64,000 nucleotides of DNA from Paenibacillus ehimensis NBRC 15659. GTDB taxonomy: Bacteria; Bacillota; Bacilli; Paenibacillales; NBRC-103111. Under the pieces are notes generated by a model. It made no database searches and had not been told where the DNA came from. It was given only the letters and a program-made list of their open reading frames with translations. The DNA lies in contig NZ_BILX01000007.1 of assembly GCF_004000785.1 (NCBI RefSeq), positions 62,001 to 126,000 on the forward strand, read 5' to 3'. Of this stretch, positions 27,626 through 35,614 are shown piece by piece. Both the position numbers and the translations under genes were made by a program. Position 1 is the stretch's first letter. Every line of letters begins with the position of its first letter.

Positions 27626-27762
27626 CTTCAGGCTATCGCCATCCTTCCTTCTACACCTACCCTGATCTTAGGGTGGCGGCTTTCCTGAAGCGATTGACCA
27701 TCAGGCTATCGCATCTCTTCCTTCTACCTAACCCTGATTTTAGAGATGCGAATTTCCTGATG
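27626..27762. ncRNA. tandem pair of covarying hairpins, candidate structured RNA
   Basis: Unit 1 (27626-27690) and unit 2 (27699-27762) have the same layout. Outer stem CTTCAGG/CCTGAAG in unit 1 and CATCAGG/CCTGATG in unit 2. Internal loop CTAT on one side, about 5 bases on the other. Inner stem CGCCATCC/GGGTGGCG in unit 1, CGCATCTC/GAGATGCG in unit 2. Conserved 26-base terminal loop beginning TTCCTTCTAC and containing CCCTGAT. The stems differ but stay paired, while the loop is nearly unchanged: true covariation. The loop CCCTGA could also pair with the 5' TCAGG, an alternative fold. The active strand is not certain. It could be a cis-regulatory RNA or a REP-like repeat. Confidence 0.6.
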
Positions 27763-27790
27763 ATGATCTATCCGTTATGGAGAGGAGGCA

Positions 27791-27821
27791 TCCGGGCTGC
27801 CGTATTTCTTTGCTTCCCGGA
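27791..27821 (+). promoter_or_regulatory. hairpin over the ribosome binding site of the TerD-like gene
   Basis: TCCGGG (27791-27796) pairs with CCCGGA (27816-27821). The 3' arm overlaps GGAG, the ribosome binding site 8 bases before the ATG at 27830. With the tandem hairpins only 30 bases upstream, this could be the expression platform of a translational switch; that is inference. Confidence 0.45.
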
Positions 27822-27829
27822 GTCTTATA

Positions 27830-29917
27830 ATGAGAAACGTCATTTACCTGAGAAGAAGCCGAAAAGTCATCGTCCAACCCGGCCGTCACGTTCTTCCCGA
27901 TAAATATATGGCAACCGCCTTGAAAAATATCGAGTACCTGGGCTTTACGTTCTCCAAATCGTTAATGGAAGTCCTTCGGACTCTGTCCATCGAAGAATTC
28001 ACGGCGTTCTACCACCAGCTTGTGGCGGACTTGAAATCGCTCCTGGGAGCGAAGGTGAACTTCAAGCCGATGTACCCCAATTTTCCCGAGCAAATGATGC
28101 TGCTCAGCCAAGCCGAGCTGTATCTGAACGCCATCTATCACTACATCACCCTTGAACTGCCCGAGCACGAGGCTATCGAGAGACTCCCATTGCTGGATCA
28201 AGTGGATTTGAAAATCATCGATCTGGGAAGCCCGGAAGAGTTTGATCAAACGATCCGCAATCTTATCGCGGCGAACGGCTCGATTTCCGAGCAAGATAAG
28301 GAAGATATCGAATGGGTCATCGCAGCCTACGACGATCTGGGCGCCGTGCTGCCGGGCGAGATTCCTTTGAAAGAAAATGTAGGCTTTGTGGTCGGTGCAC
28401 TGCTTAAGTACAATAAGGCCAGCCTTGACCTCGTCAGCAAATACGTGAAGACCGCAACGGACGTGCTGCGTTTGGCTGCGGCGCTCTCGGATGGGGATGT
28501 CAGTCTGGCGGCGAACACGAAGTTCCGCAAATTCAAGCGTGCCGAAAGGCGCTTGCTTCTCGGGCTGCTGAACCGGTGCGGCAATATCGTCGAAGATATG
28601 CTGCGCTATAAGCATCGCTGGATACGTCTTGGAGAAATTTTGCACCCCGCCGAATACAAAAACCGGTACGCTCGCTGCCAAGAGGCCTTCGATATTGTCC
28701 GCAACGATAAACCGTATGAAACGTTCAACGGAAAAGTGGAGCATGCGCTTCGCCGGAAGGATACGCTGCTCGCGGCAGCTTTGCTGAAAACGCGCGCGGG
28801 CGAATTTGCCAGACGGTTGGATCATCTGCTGCGGCTCTCCGAGGATACCGCGCAAGTGATCGGCCAGTTCGCCGAGGTTGCCGATCAGGCATCCACGCCG
28901 GTGCTGCTGCAGGTCATGGCTCATTTTAGCCATCGGCAGGAGAGGCGCGAGCTGCGCACCTTTTTCCCAAAAGGAAATGTGGCGAAGGCCGCGGCCATTC
29001 CGAATATACTGCCGGGTATTCATCCCGATGCTTGTGAAGCAGTGGTCGACACATGCAGACGTACCTTAATCCGCCGCTTCTCGGAGCTTCCGCCGCTAGG
29101 AGACGTTTATATCGACGAAAGCTTGAAGCAGTATTTGATGCCGTTCTCGCAGCGGTCGGCCAGCAAAGCGCTGCGTACCATCGTTCGAGGCAGCCGGGTT
29201 CGGATGCCGGAAGGGGATACGATCCGCTTTTTCCTCTGGTGGAAGGAAGGGATGGTCAACGGTAAGCATACGGAGCGCGTCGATATCGACTTGTCGGCGG
29301 TGATGTATGATAAGAATTGGCAGTATGTTGAGCATATTTCGTACACGAATCTGCGGTCCGACAAATACAAAGCCGCGCATAGCGGAGATATTACATCGGC
29401 TCCCCAAGGCGCTTGCGAGTTTATCGATCTGCATATTCCTTCGATCGTCCGGTATGGCGGCCGATTCATCGTCGCTTCGCTGAATTCGTTCACGGAGCAG
29501 CCCTATTGCAACTTGCCGGAATGCTATGCCGGTTGGATGATGCGGCAGTCCCCGAAGACCGGGGAGGTATTCGAGCCTTCGACCGTGGCCGATAAAATCG
29601 ATCTCACCGCAGATACCCGGATCGCCATTCCGGTCATTCTGGATCTAATGGAACGAACCGTGATCTGGACGGATTTGGCTTTGAAGAAGTATCCGTATTA
29701 CTACAACAATGTTGAGGGCAATCAAAAAGGGATGGTCGTGATGGGGAAAGCCATGACCACGCTGACGAAGCCGACCCTATATGATTTGTTCACGCTGCAC
29801 GCGACGGCCAGAGGCCGTAAGGTAGAGCAGGCGGACGAGGCCGACACGGTGTTTGCCGTAGACCGGGGCGTTACGCCTTATGATATTAGCACGATTATGT
29901 CGGAGTTCGTGGTATGA
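27830..29917 (+). CDS. large protein with C-terminal TerD-like domain
   Basis: 695 residues. The C-terminal 200 resemble the TerD (tellurite resistance/stress) fold as found at the end of MXAN_6230/SCO0854-type proteins: IRFFLWWKEGM, then DIDLSAVMYDKNWQYVEHIS, YKAAHSGDITSAPQGACEFID and RYGGRFIVASLNSF. The N-terminal 450 residues are helical with Arg/Leu-rich stretches and no RING or zinc motif, so the RING part of that family is absent or replaced. TerD-type proteins bind calcium and belong to stress/phage-resistance modules, but no other ter gene is near. It is the first GC-rich gene after the AT-rich island. Confidence 0.6.
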   Translation: MRNVIYLRRSRKVIVQPGRHVLPDKYMATALKNIEYLGFTFSKSLMEVLRTLSIEEFTAFYHQLVADLKSLLGAKVNFKPMYPNFPEQMMLLSQAELYLNAIYHYITLELPEHEAIERLPLLDQVDLKIIDLGSPEEFDQTIRNLIAANGSISEQDKEDIEWVIAAYDDLGAVLPGEIPLKENVGFVVGALLKYNKASLDLVSKYVKTATDVLRLAAALSDGDVSLAANTKFRKFKRAERRLLLGLLNRCGNIVEDMLRYKHRWIRLGEILHPAEYKNRYARCQEAFDIVRNDKPYETFNGKVEHALRRKDTLLAAALLKTRAGEFARRLDHLLRLSEDTAQVIGQFAEVADQASTPVLLQVMAHFSHRQERRELRTFFPKGNVAKAAAIPNILPGIHPDACEAVVDTCRRTLIRRFSELPPLGDVYIDESLKQYLMPFSQRSASKALRTIVRGSRVRMPEGDTIRFFLWWKEGMVNGKHTERVDIDLSAVMYDKNWQYVEHISYTNLRSDKYKAAHSGDITSAPQGACEFIDLHIPSIVRYGGRFIVASLNSFTEQPYCNLPECYAGWMMRQSPKTGEVFEPSTVADKIDLTADTRIAIPVILDLMERTVIWTDLALKKYPYYYNNVEGNQKGMVVMGKAMTTLTKPTLYDLFTLHATARGRKVEQADEADTVFAVDRGVTPYDISTIMSEFVV

Positions 29918-29931
29918 ATGGACGTATATTG

Positions 29932-29959
29932 GAACGCCTTATGGGGCGTTTCTTTTTTC
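29932..29959 (+). terminator. terminator after the TerD-like gene
   Basis: AACGCC / GGCGTT stem within GGAACGCCTTATGGGGCGTTTC, then TTTTTT. Confidence 0.85.
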
Positions 29960-30267
29960 TTTGAACCTCACGGCCTCCATATGATCTAATGTATAGCGCA
30001 ACGCGGGGAGGCTGAACGCCGCATCGACTTTTTCCAAGACATAACGTCGAATATCAAAAAGACCGTTTATCCAAAATGAGATAATAGAGTGGCAATACCG
30101 GTTTAAGATTTTGCTTTTTCGAGCGAATGAAAAACTTCACGTTTCAACCTTTAGCAAATCGTATTCATGCAAGACGAGCTCCTTTCAGAAGCAAGCTGGC
30201 ATGATTATGTTCACATGCTGTGTGTTATAATGAAGATGACGCAACTTCGAACCAGGGGTGAACACGA
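29960..30267. other. intergenic with a minus-strand relic
   Basis: On the minus strand from about 30090 to 29936 a frame with no start reads DIRRYVLEKVDAAFSLPAL and continues to a TAA; it looks like the C-terminus of a lost protein. On the plus strand TATAAT near 30225 may be the -10 box for the toxin-antitoxin pair, with no good -35. Confidence 0.35.
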
Positions 30268-30456
30268 ATGAAAAAGGGAAACGAACTAAAGGAAGTGCTC
30301 AAACATATGGAGCGGTCTGTTCAGATGAAGGCCAAAAAAGCCGGGGCTCCGCTATATTATATTGAGAACGGAAAACGTATTCGACAAGAACCATCCGGTG
30401 AAAAATTTGTCCAAATTATTGACTCGGATGGTAATCCGGCCGATATTAAGCTTTAA
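30268..30456 (+). CDS. small putative antitoxin paired with zeta toxin
   Basis: 62 residues, charged (ELKEVLKHMERSVQMKAKKA, ending in IIDSDGNPADIKL). AGGGGTG precedes the ATG. It sits 12 bp ahead of the zeta-type kinase gene, in the position and size range of antitoxins of such pairs. It is shorter than classical epsilon and has no recognisable domain, so the role is inferred from context. Confidence 0.55.
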   Translation: MKKGNELKEVLKHMERSVQMKAKKAGAPLYYIENGKRIRQEPSGEKFVQIIDSDGNPADIKL

Positions 30457-30468
30457 GAGGAGACCCTT

Positions 30469-31032
30469 ATGCCTGAAATGACTGTGTTTGCGGGTTGTAA
30501 CGGAGCCGGCAAGTCGACTCTCATTGAGCATTATGGCGAAGAGTTCGAAACTATTATTAACCCGGATCTCTTTGCAAGGGTATTAAATCCTGAGAATCCA
30601 CGAAAAGCCGATCTCTCAGCCGGTAAGCAGGCACTGAAAGAGATCAGGGGTTGTCTGGATAGTGCCCGAAGCTTTGCAGTGGAAACGACTTTGGCTAGCG
30701 AATTTTACTTGAAGCGAATGGAAGAAGCGAAGTCGCGTGGTTATCGTGTCTACCTATATTACGTCGGTCTTCAAGATGTTCAGTTGCATGTTGACCGAGT
30801 TCGCACTCGTGTAATAGAGGGGGGCCATTTTATCGCTACCAATGACATTCTACGCCGTTATGATGCCTCTCTTTCAAATCTAAAAAGAGCGATTTCATTA
30901 TCCGATTATGCAGTCGTTCTCGATAACACAGACCGCACTCCAAGAATACTTTTAGAGTGTACAGACGGTGTTATTACAGATCAAGTGAAACACTGGCCGG
31001 CTTGGTTAATAAACGCATTGGGCCAAACGTAG
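30469..31032 (+). CDS. zeta-toxin-family P-loop kinase
   Basis: 187 residues. Walker A AGCNGAGKST at residues 8-17. The segment SARSFAVETTLASEFYLKRM matches the substrate-binding region of zeta/UDP-GlcNAc-kinase relatives (FxxETT), and LYYVGLQDVQLHVDRVRTRV followed by GGHF contains the Arg-rich lid. Classical zeta toxins phosphorylate UDP-N-acetylglucosamine and block cell-wall synthesis; small versions like this may have other substrates. Operonic with the small gene upstream. Confidence 0.75.
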   Translation: MPEMTVFAGCNGAGKSTLIEHYGEEFETIINPDLFARVLNPENPRKADLSAGKQALKEIRGCLDSARSFAVETTLASEFYLKRMEEAKSRGYRVYLYYVGLQDVQLHVDRVRTRVIEGGHFIATNDILRRYDASLSNLKRAISLSDYAVVLDNTDRTPRILLECTDGVITDQVKHWPAWLINALGQT

Positions 31033-31421
31033 TGGCCTGCCGTTCTTCTTTTTTGTGGGAGTTGTTTCTTTTTAAACCTTCCTTGCACTCCCGATATCCT
31101 GCCATGCGATAATTCCACGTTTCCAGATAGAAGGACCAACAAAATGAATAAGAGACCTGCTTTATCGCCCCCGCATCCCCAGGATCATCATCTTCTTGCG
31201 GTCGTACTGGTCGGCAAGCCCCCCCGGGTAAACGAAAGCATAAGAAACGACGGCAAAAATGAGAGATCATTGCCGACTGGTTCTGCTGCATTCAGGCCGG
31301 CCAGCTGCGACCTTTTGTATGATCGCCTCCACGTTCCGTATCCATATCCCTTTTTACGAAAAAGGATCGCCTCCCCCGCTGTCGAATCTATAGTCATCAT
31401 CTTGGAGAGAAGGAATGTCGT
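31033..31421 (-). pseudogene. relic of an MFS permease
   Basis: On the minus strand around 31280-31160 a broken frame reads FAVVSYAFVYPGG then LADQYDRKKMMILGM, the loop 2-3 motif A of major facilitator permeases (G-x-L-A-D-x-x-D-R). A run of seven Gs at the junction and a stop soon after show decay. A plus-strand ORF over the same bases (31144-31425) is low-complexity and I do not believe it codes. Confidence 0.35.
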
Positions 31422-31916
31422 ATGAGCAACTACCCTGTCGATGTCAGCCATTTTCATGATACCTTACTGCGGTTAAAAGGAATTGTCAGCGTGGAAAGCA
31501 GCGTGGAGAATTTGGAGCCGGTCGACGGCGAAATGCTTTCCTTGTCTGAGTATGCCCACCTGCCGCACGGCACTTTAAGGCGCACCAACGGCGGACTGGA
31601 GAACGAGGTGTTCCTCCAGTTTGAATTTGAGATCGAACGGTCCGAGGAGGGCCTAGTCGCCCTGGAGTTTATTGCATGGTTTGTCCGAGACCAAGCCAGA
31701 GGCGGGAATACCATCCAGTTGCGTCCTTTTGCGCTTCCGCCGGAAACGCCGTATGGAAGGCAGCTCGGAACGACCTTGAAATTCCATATCGATTTGTTTG
31801 TCGATGATGTCGTCGATACGCTCGAACCGGCTTTTGCGAGAATCAGAGAGATGAACGCTTCCTTAAATCTGGCTATACGGCTGTATCAAATTCCAGTTAA
31901 ACCCAGCGCTATATGA
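31422..31916 (+). CDS. hypothetical protein
   Basis: 164 residues, acidic, no signal peptide or membrane segment. Features: VEFLQ-like beta strands (NEVFLQFEFEIERSEEGLVA), LEFIAWFVRDQARGGNTIQ and a C-terminal helix (TLEPAFARIREMNASLNLA). I do not recognise the family. The stop codon lies within the putative operator region of des. Confidence 0.6.
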   Translation: MSNYPVDVSHFHDTLLRLKGIVSVESSVENLEPVDGEMLSLSEYAHLPHGTLRRTNGGLENEVFLQFEFEIERSEEGLVALEFIAWFVRDQARGGNTIQLRPFALPPETPYGRQLGTTLKFHIDLFVDDVVDTLEPAFARIREMNASLNLAIRLYQIPVKPSAI

Positions 31917-31978
31917 CGATTGTCATACCCTCGATCTGACGTTTATGACTATTGCCGGCGGGGCGCATTTTCTATAAT
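31914..31978 (+). promoter_or_regulatory. des: putative DesR-controlled promoter of des
   Basis: TATAAT at 31973-31978 with TTGCCG at 31952-31957, a short 15-bp spacing typical of activator-dependent promoters. Upstream are two related boxes about 23 bp apart: TGACGATTGTCA (31914-31925, a perfect dyad) and TGACGTTTATGAC (31937-31949). Two DesR dimers activate des in B. subtilis; assigning these boxes to DesR is inference. Confidence 0.45.
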
Positions 31979-32049
31979 GGACAATAGAAAACCTGCGTCC
32001 GACGTTCTATAACGTTCCCCGCGCGTCTTATCGAGGAGGAAGTCAACGA

Positions 32050-33102
32050 ATGTACCAAGAAAGTATTGCCCATTTGAAAAAGAACGTCGGTCCCTTTGAG
32101 AAAACCGATACGAAATCAAGCCTATGGCAGCTTGTGAATACGCTGGGGCCGCTGTTGCTGCTCTGGTATGCGGCGTATGCCAGCTTGTCCGTTTCATACT
32201 GGTTAACGCTTCCTCTGACCATCGTGGCCGGTGGCTTTGTGGTCCGGACTTTTATTATTTTCCATGACTGTTGTCACCAATCGTTCTTCAAAAGCAGGCT
32301 CGCAAATGATATACTCGGAACTATCACGGGTGTCATGACGCTCTGTCCGTACGAGCAGTGGAAATACAGCCATTCGATCCATCATGCCACAAGCAGCAAC
32401 CTCGATAAGCGCGGCGTCGGGGACATCTGGATTCTTACCGTGGACGAATATGTCGCCGCTCCGTTATGGAGACGGATCGCTTACCGGATTTACCGGAATC
32501 CGCTGGCGATGTTCGTCGTAGGGCCGGTCTACGTGTTTCTGCTTCAATACCGCTTTAACCGCAGGGGAGCGAGACGCAAAGAGCGGATCAACACCTACGT
32601 GACGAATCTGGCTATTGTTGCTCTGTATGCGCTGCTGATCTGGGCGATCGGCTGGAAGGCGTTTGTTCTGGTCCAAGGTCCGGTCTTTTTCGTCTCCGGC
32701 TTGCTGGGGATCTGGATGTTTTACGTGCAGCATCAGTTCGAGGATTCCTACTTCGAGAACGAGGAGCAGTGGAGCTACGTGAAAGCGGCCGTGGAAGGGA
32801 GCTCTTATTACAAGCTTCCGAAGCTGCTGCAGTGGATTACCGGCAATATCGGGTTTCATCACGTGCATCATTTGAGCCCGAAGGTGCCGAACTATAACCT
32901 GGAGAAGGCGCATGAGGCCACGCCCGAGCTGAAGAAGGTCACGACGCTTACGATCGGCACTAGCTTGCAGTCGCTGCGTTTCCGCTTATGGGACGAGAAG
33001 GGCAAGACGTTTGTGGGCTTTAAAGACATCAAGCATTTGCTCCGCAAGCCGGCGGCGGCCAGCCAGGTGAAAAGCCCCAGTCCGAGCTTGCAAGGAAAAT
33101 AA
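32050..33102 (+). CDS. des: acyl-lipid desaturase, Des-like
   Basis: 350 residues, an integral membrane di-iron desaturase that introduces a double bond into phospholipid acyl chains at low temperature. Three His boxes: HDCCH 72-76, HSIHH 108-112, HHVHH 270-274. Hydrophobic spans before box 1 and at 160-230 fit four membrane helices. GAGGAGG precedes the ATG. The directly following sensor kinase and regulator are DesK and DesR, so this is the des gene by context as well as by sequence. Confidence 0.92.
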   Translation: MYQESIAHLKKNVGPFEKTDTKSSLWQLVNTLGPLLLLWYAAYASLSVSYWLTLPLTIVAGGFVVRTFIIFHDCCHQSFFKSRLANDILGTITGVMTLCPYEQWKYSHSIHHATSSNLDKRGVGDIWILTVDEYVAAPLWRRIAYRIYRNPLAMFVVGPVYVFLLQYRFNRRGARRKERINTYVTNLAIVALYALLIWAIGWKAFVLVQGPVFFVSGLLGIWMFYVQHQFEDSYFENEEQWSYVKAAVEGSSYYKLPKLLQWITGNIGFHHVHHLSPKVPNYNLEKAHEATPELKKVTTLTIGTSLQSLRFRLWDEKGKTFVGFKDIKHLLRKPAAASQVKSPSPSLQGK

Positions 33103-33132
33103 AAGCCTGTTTCCAAAGACAAGGGTGACGCC

Positions 33133-34269
33133 ATGCGCAAGTGGATTCAAATTATTCACAAAAATACGGGACTTAGCCCCTATGTATGGGTCGTCTTTTA
33201 TATTCTTCCGTTTTATTTCATTTTCAGCTCTTCTTCGACGTATGAAGTAGCCGTCGGCATTACGATGATCATCGGCTTTTTTATATGCTATGTGCTTACC
33301 TTTGTGTCCAAAGGGTGGCTGGTGTACTTCTGGACCAGCGTGCAGATCGGCATTTCCATTACGATGAGCCTGCTGTTCGGCTATGTATATTTCTCGTTGT
33401 TTCTGGCGTTTTTTATCGGCAATATTCAGCATCGGGTCGGATTTTTCACGTTGTATTCGATCCATCTGGTCAGCACGCTGGTCACGATCAATTACGGCTT
33501 CGTGACGCAAAATCCGGTCATTATTACGCAGCTGCCGTTTGTGCTGGTCAGCTTGATCGGCGTGATTCTGCTGCCGGTGAACACGTACAACCGGAATAAG
33601 CGGGAGAAGCTGCAGGACGAGCTGGAGGTGGCGAACAAGAAGATCTCCGAGCTCGTCAAGCTCGAGGAACGCCAAAGAATCGCCCGCGACCTGCACGACA
33701 CGCTTGGCCAGAAGCTCTCGCTCATCGGCCTCAAGAGCGATCTGGCCGGGAAATTGATCGGCAAAAACCCGAGCCGCGCCCAAGCCGAGCTGAACGACAT
33801 TCACCAGACTGCCAGAAGCGCGCTGAAGGAAGTGCGGGAGATGGTCACTCAGATGCGCGGCACGCGGCTGGAGGATGAAATGTTTCGGGTCAAGCAGATG
33901 CTGAAAGCGGCGCAGATCGGTTTTGTCCTGGAAGGCAGCCCGAAGCTGACCAACACCTCGCTGCTGAACGAAAATGTAGTCAGTATGTGCATCAAGGAAG
34001 CTGTTACCAATATTGTCAAGCACAGCGGCGCTTCCACCTGCTGGATTGCCATCAAGCCGTCGCGGACGGAGCTGGTGGTCCGGGTGCGGGACGACGGATG
34101 CGGCCTGGGAGCGCAGGCGGATTGCCTGCGGGGCAACGGACTGGGAGGCATGAAGGAGCGCCTCGAATTCGTGAACGGGAGCCTGGAGATCGGTCCGGGT
34201 CCGGGAACGATGATCGTGATCAAAGTGCCGAATGTGTTCAAACAACCGGAAAAGGAGGCGGGAGGATGA
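33133..34269 (+). CDS. desK: DesK thermosensor histidine kinase
   Basis: 378 residues: about five membrane spans in residues 15-150, a two-helix linker, then a HisKA_3 DHp domain with phospho-acceptor His188 in ARDLHDTLGQKLSL and a C-terminal HATPase (EAVTNIVKHSGAS, RDDGCGLG). His188 has the same number as the B. subtilis DesK site. It senses membrane thickness on cooling and controls DesR phosphorylation. Overlaps desR by 4 bp. Confidence 0.92.
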   Translation: MRKWIQIIHKNTGLSPYVWVVFYILPFYFIFSSSSTYEVAVGITMIIGFFICYVLTFVSKGWLVYFWTSVQIGISITMSLLFGYVYFSLFLAFFIGNIQHRVGFFTLYSIHLVSTLVTINYGFVTQNPVIITQLPFVLVSLIGVILLPVNTYNRNKREKLQDELEVANKKISELVKLEERQRIARDLHDTLGQKLSLIGLKSDLAGKLIGKNPSRAQAELNDIHQTARSALKEVREMVTQMRGTRLEDEMFRVKQMLKAAQIGFVLEGSPKLTNTSLLNENVVSMCIKEAVTNIVKHSGASTCWIAIKPSRTELVVRVRDDGCGLGAQADCLRGNGLGGMKERLEFVNGSLEIGPGPGTMIVIKVPNVFKQPEKEAGG

Positions 34270-34865
34270 TTCGCATTGTCATTGCCGAGGATCAGCGGCT
34301 GCTGCTGGGCGCGCTGGCTTCCCTGCTCGACTTGGAAGAGGACATGACGGTCGTCGGACGGGCCAGCCATGGCGAGGATGCGGTCAAGCTGGTCCGCCTT
34401 CATAAGCCGGATATTTGCATCATGGATATCGAGATGCCGGGGAAGAGCGGGCTGGAGGCGGCCGAGGAGCTGAAAGGCCTCGGCTGCAAGGTGATCATCC
34501 TGACGACGTTTGCCCGCTACGGTTATTTCGAGCGCGCGCTGAAGGCCGGGGTGCACGGGTATTTGCTCAAGGACAGCCCCAGTGAGGAGCTGGCGGATTC
34601 GATCCGCAGCGTCATGGCCGGCCGGCGCATCTACGCCTCGGAGCTGGTCGACGAGGCGGACGGGGAGGAGAATCCGCTGACCGAGCGGGAGCAGGAGGTG
34701 CTGCACCTGATCGCCGACGGGAAGAATACGAAGGAAATTGCCAGTCAGCTGTATATTACCACCGGGACCGTCCGCAATTACATTTCCGTCATTCTGGATA
34801 AGCTCGGCGTCAGCAACCGGATCGAGGCGATCATGCGGTTTAAGGAAAAAGGATGGTTCAAATAA
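34266..34865 (+). CDS. desR: DesR response regulator
   Basis: 199 residues, NarL/FixJ type. Receiver domain with phospho-acceptor Asp54 in CIMDIEMPG, same number as in B. subtilis DesR; C-terminal LuxR-type HTH (LTEREQEVLHLIADGKN, then YITTGTVRNYISVILDKL). It activates des transcription as a phosphorylated dimer pair. The start overlaps desK (ATGA). Confidence 0.92.
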   Translation: MIRIVIAEDQRLLLGALASLLDLEEDMTVVGRASHGEDAVKLVRLHKPDICIMDIEMPGKSGLEAAEELKGLGCKVIILTTFARYGYFERALKAGVHGYLLKDSPSEELADSIRSVMAGRRIYASELVDEADGEENPLTEREQEVLHLIADGKNTKEIASQLYITTGTVRNYISVILDKLGVSNRIEAIMRFKEKGWFK

Positions 34866-34896
34866 CCGCTGTACAAGTCACAAGGAGGCCGATACC

Positions 34897-35457
34897 GTGA
34901 AAAGCTTGCTTGTAACGGGCTACAAGGCGTCGGAGCTTGGTATTTTTTCCATGAAGCATCCCGGGATCGGGATTATTAAGAAGGCGCTGAAAAGCCGGTT
35001 CGCCGCTATGCTGGACGAAGGGCTCGAATGGGTGATCGTCAGCGGCCAATGGGGCGTGGAGCTGTGGGCGGCCGAGGCGGCGCTCGAAATGAAGTCGCAG
35101 GGCTTCGAGCTTAGGCTCGCTGTCATTACCCCGTTTCTGGAGCAGGAGGAGAACTGGAGCGAAGAGAAGCAGGCCGCTTACCAGCAGGTGCTGGCGGGCG
35201 CGGACTATGTGAACAGCGTCACGAAAAGCAAATATAGCGGGCCGTGGCAGTTTCGGGCGCGGGATCAATTTTTGCTGCGCAATTCCGACGGTCTGCTGCT
35301 TGTCTATGACGACGAGAACGAAGGCTCGCCCAAGTTCATCCGGGAGGAAGCGCTGCGTCTGGCGGATCAGGAGTATTATCCGATCCAGAGCATCACGGCG
35401 TACGATCTGCAGAGCGCGGCGGAGGAAGAGGCGCTGCTTCACCAATATGACGAATAA
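34897..35457 (+). CDS. ypsA: YpsA-like SLOG-family protein (DUF1273)
   Basis: 187 residues from GTG with AGGAGG upstream. The N-terminus (KSLLVTGYKASELGIF), the SGQWGVELWAAEAALEMK segment and LLVYDDENEGSPKF are typical of YpsA, a SLOG/Rossmann-fold protein linked to nucleotide binding and, in B. subtilis, to cell-division phenotypes. Thirty-one bp after desR on the same strand. Confidence 0.85.
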   Translation: MKSLLVTGYKASELGIFSMKHPGIGIIKKALKSRFAAMLDEGLEWVIVSGQWGVELWAAEAALEMKSQGFELRLAVITPFLEQEENWSEEKQAAYQQVLAGADYVNSVTKSKYSGPWQFRARDQFLLRNSDGLLLVYDDENEGSPKFIREEALRLADQEYYPIQSITAYDLQSAAEEEALLHQYDE

Positions 35458-35614
35458 GACGTACACGAACGTCAGGTCGATCTTTTGCGGCTTGGCGTTT
35501 TTTCGTATTGTCATGGGTAATGAGAAACGATCCGCCGCTTCCCAAGCTATGGTAAGATGAAGGCAAGGAGGACGAATGTTCTCCTTTTCACCTTCGGTTC
35601 GGGGAGGACTTCCC

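Noticed and set aside
27626-27762. Signal-recognition-particle-like motif on the minus strand (CAGG ... GAAGGAAG) in both hairpins
   Set aside because: The SRP helix 8 tetraloop and its flanking stem are absent, and there are two tandem copies; the resemblance is limited to a purine-rich stretch.
31144-31425. 93-codon plus-strand ORF between zeta toxin and the 164-residue gene
   Set aside because: Pro/His/Arg-rich and without family features; the minus strand of the same bases shows MFS motif A, so this is a decayed permease region.
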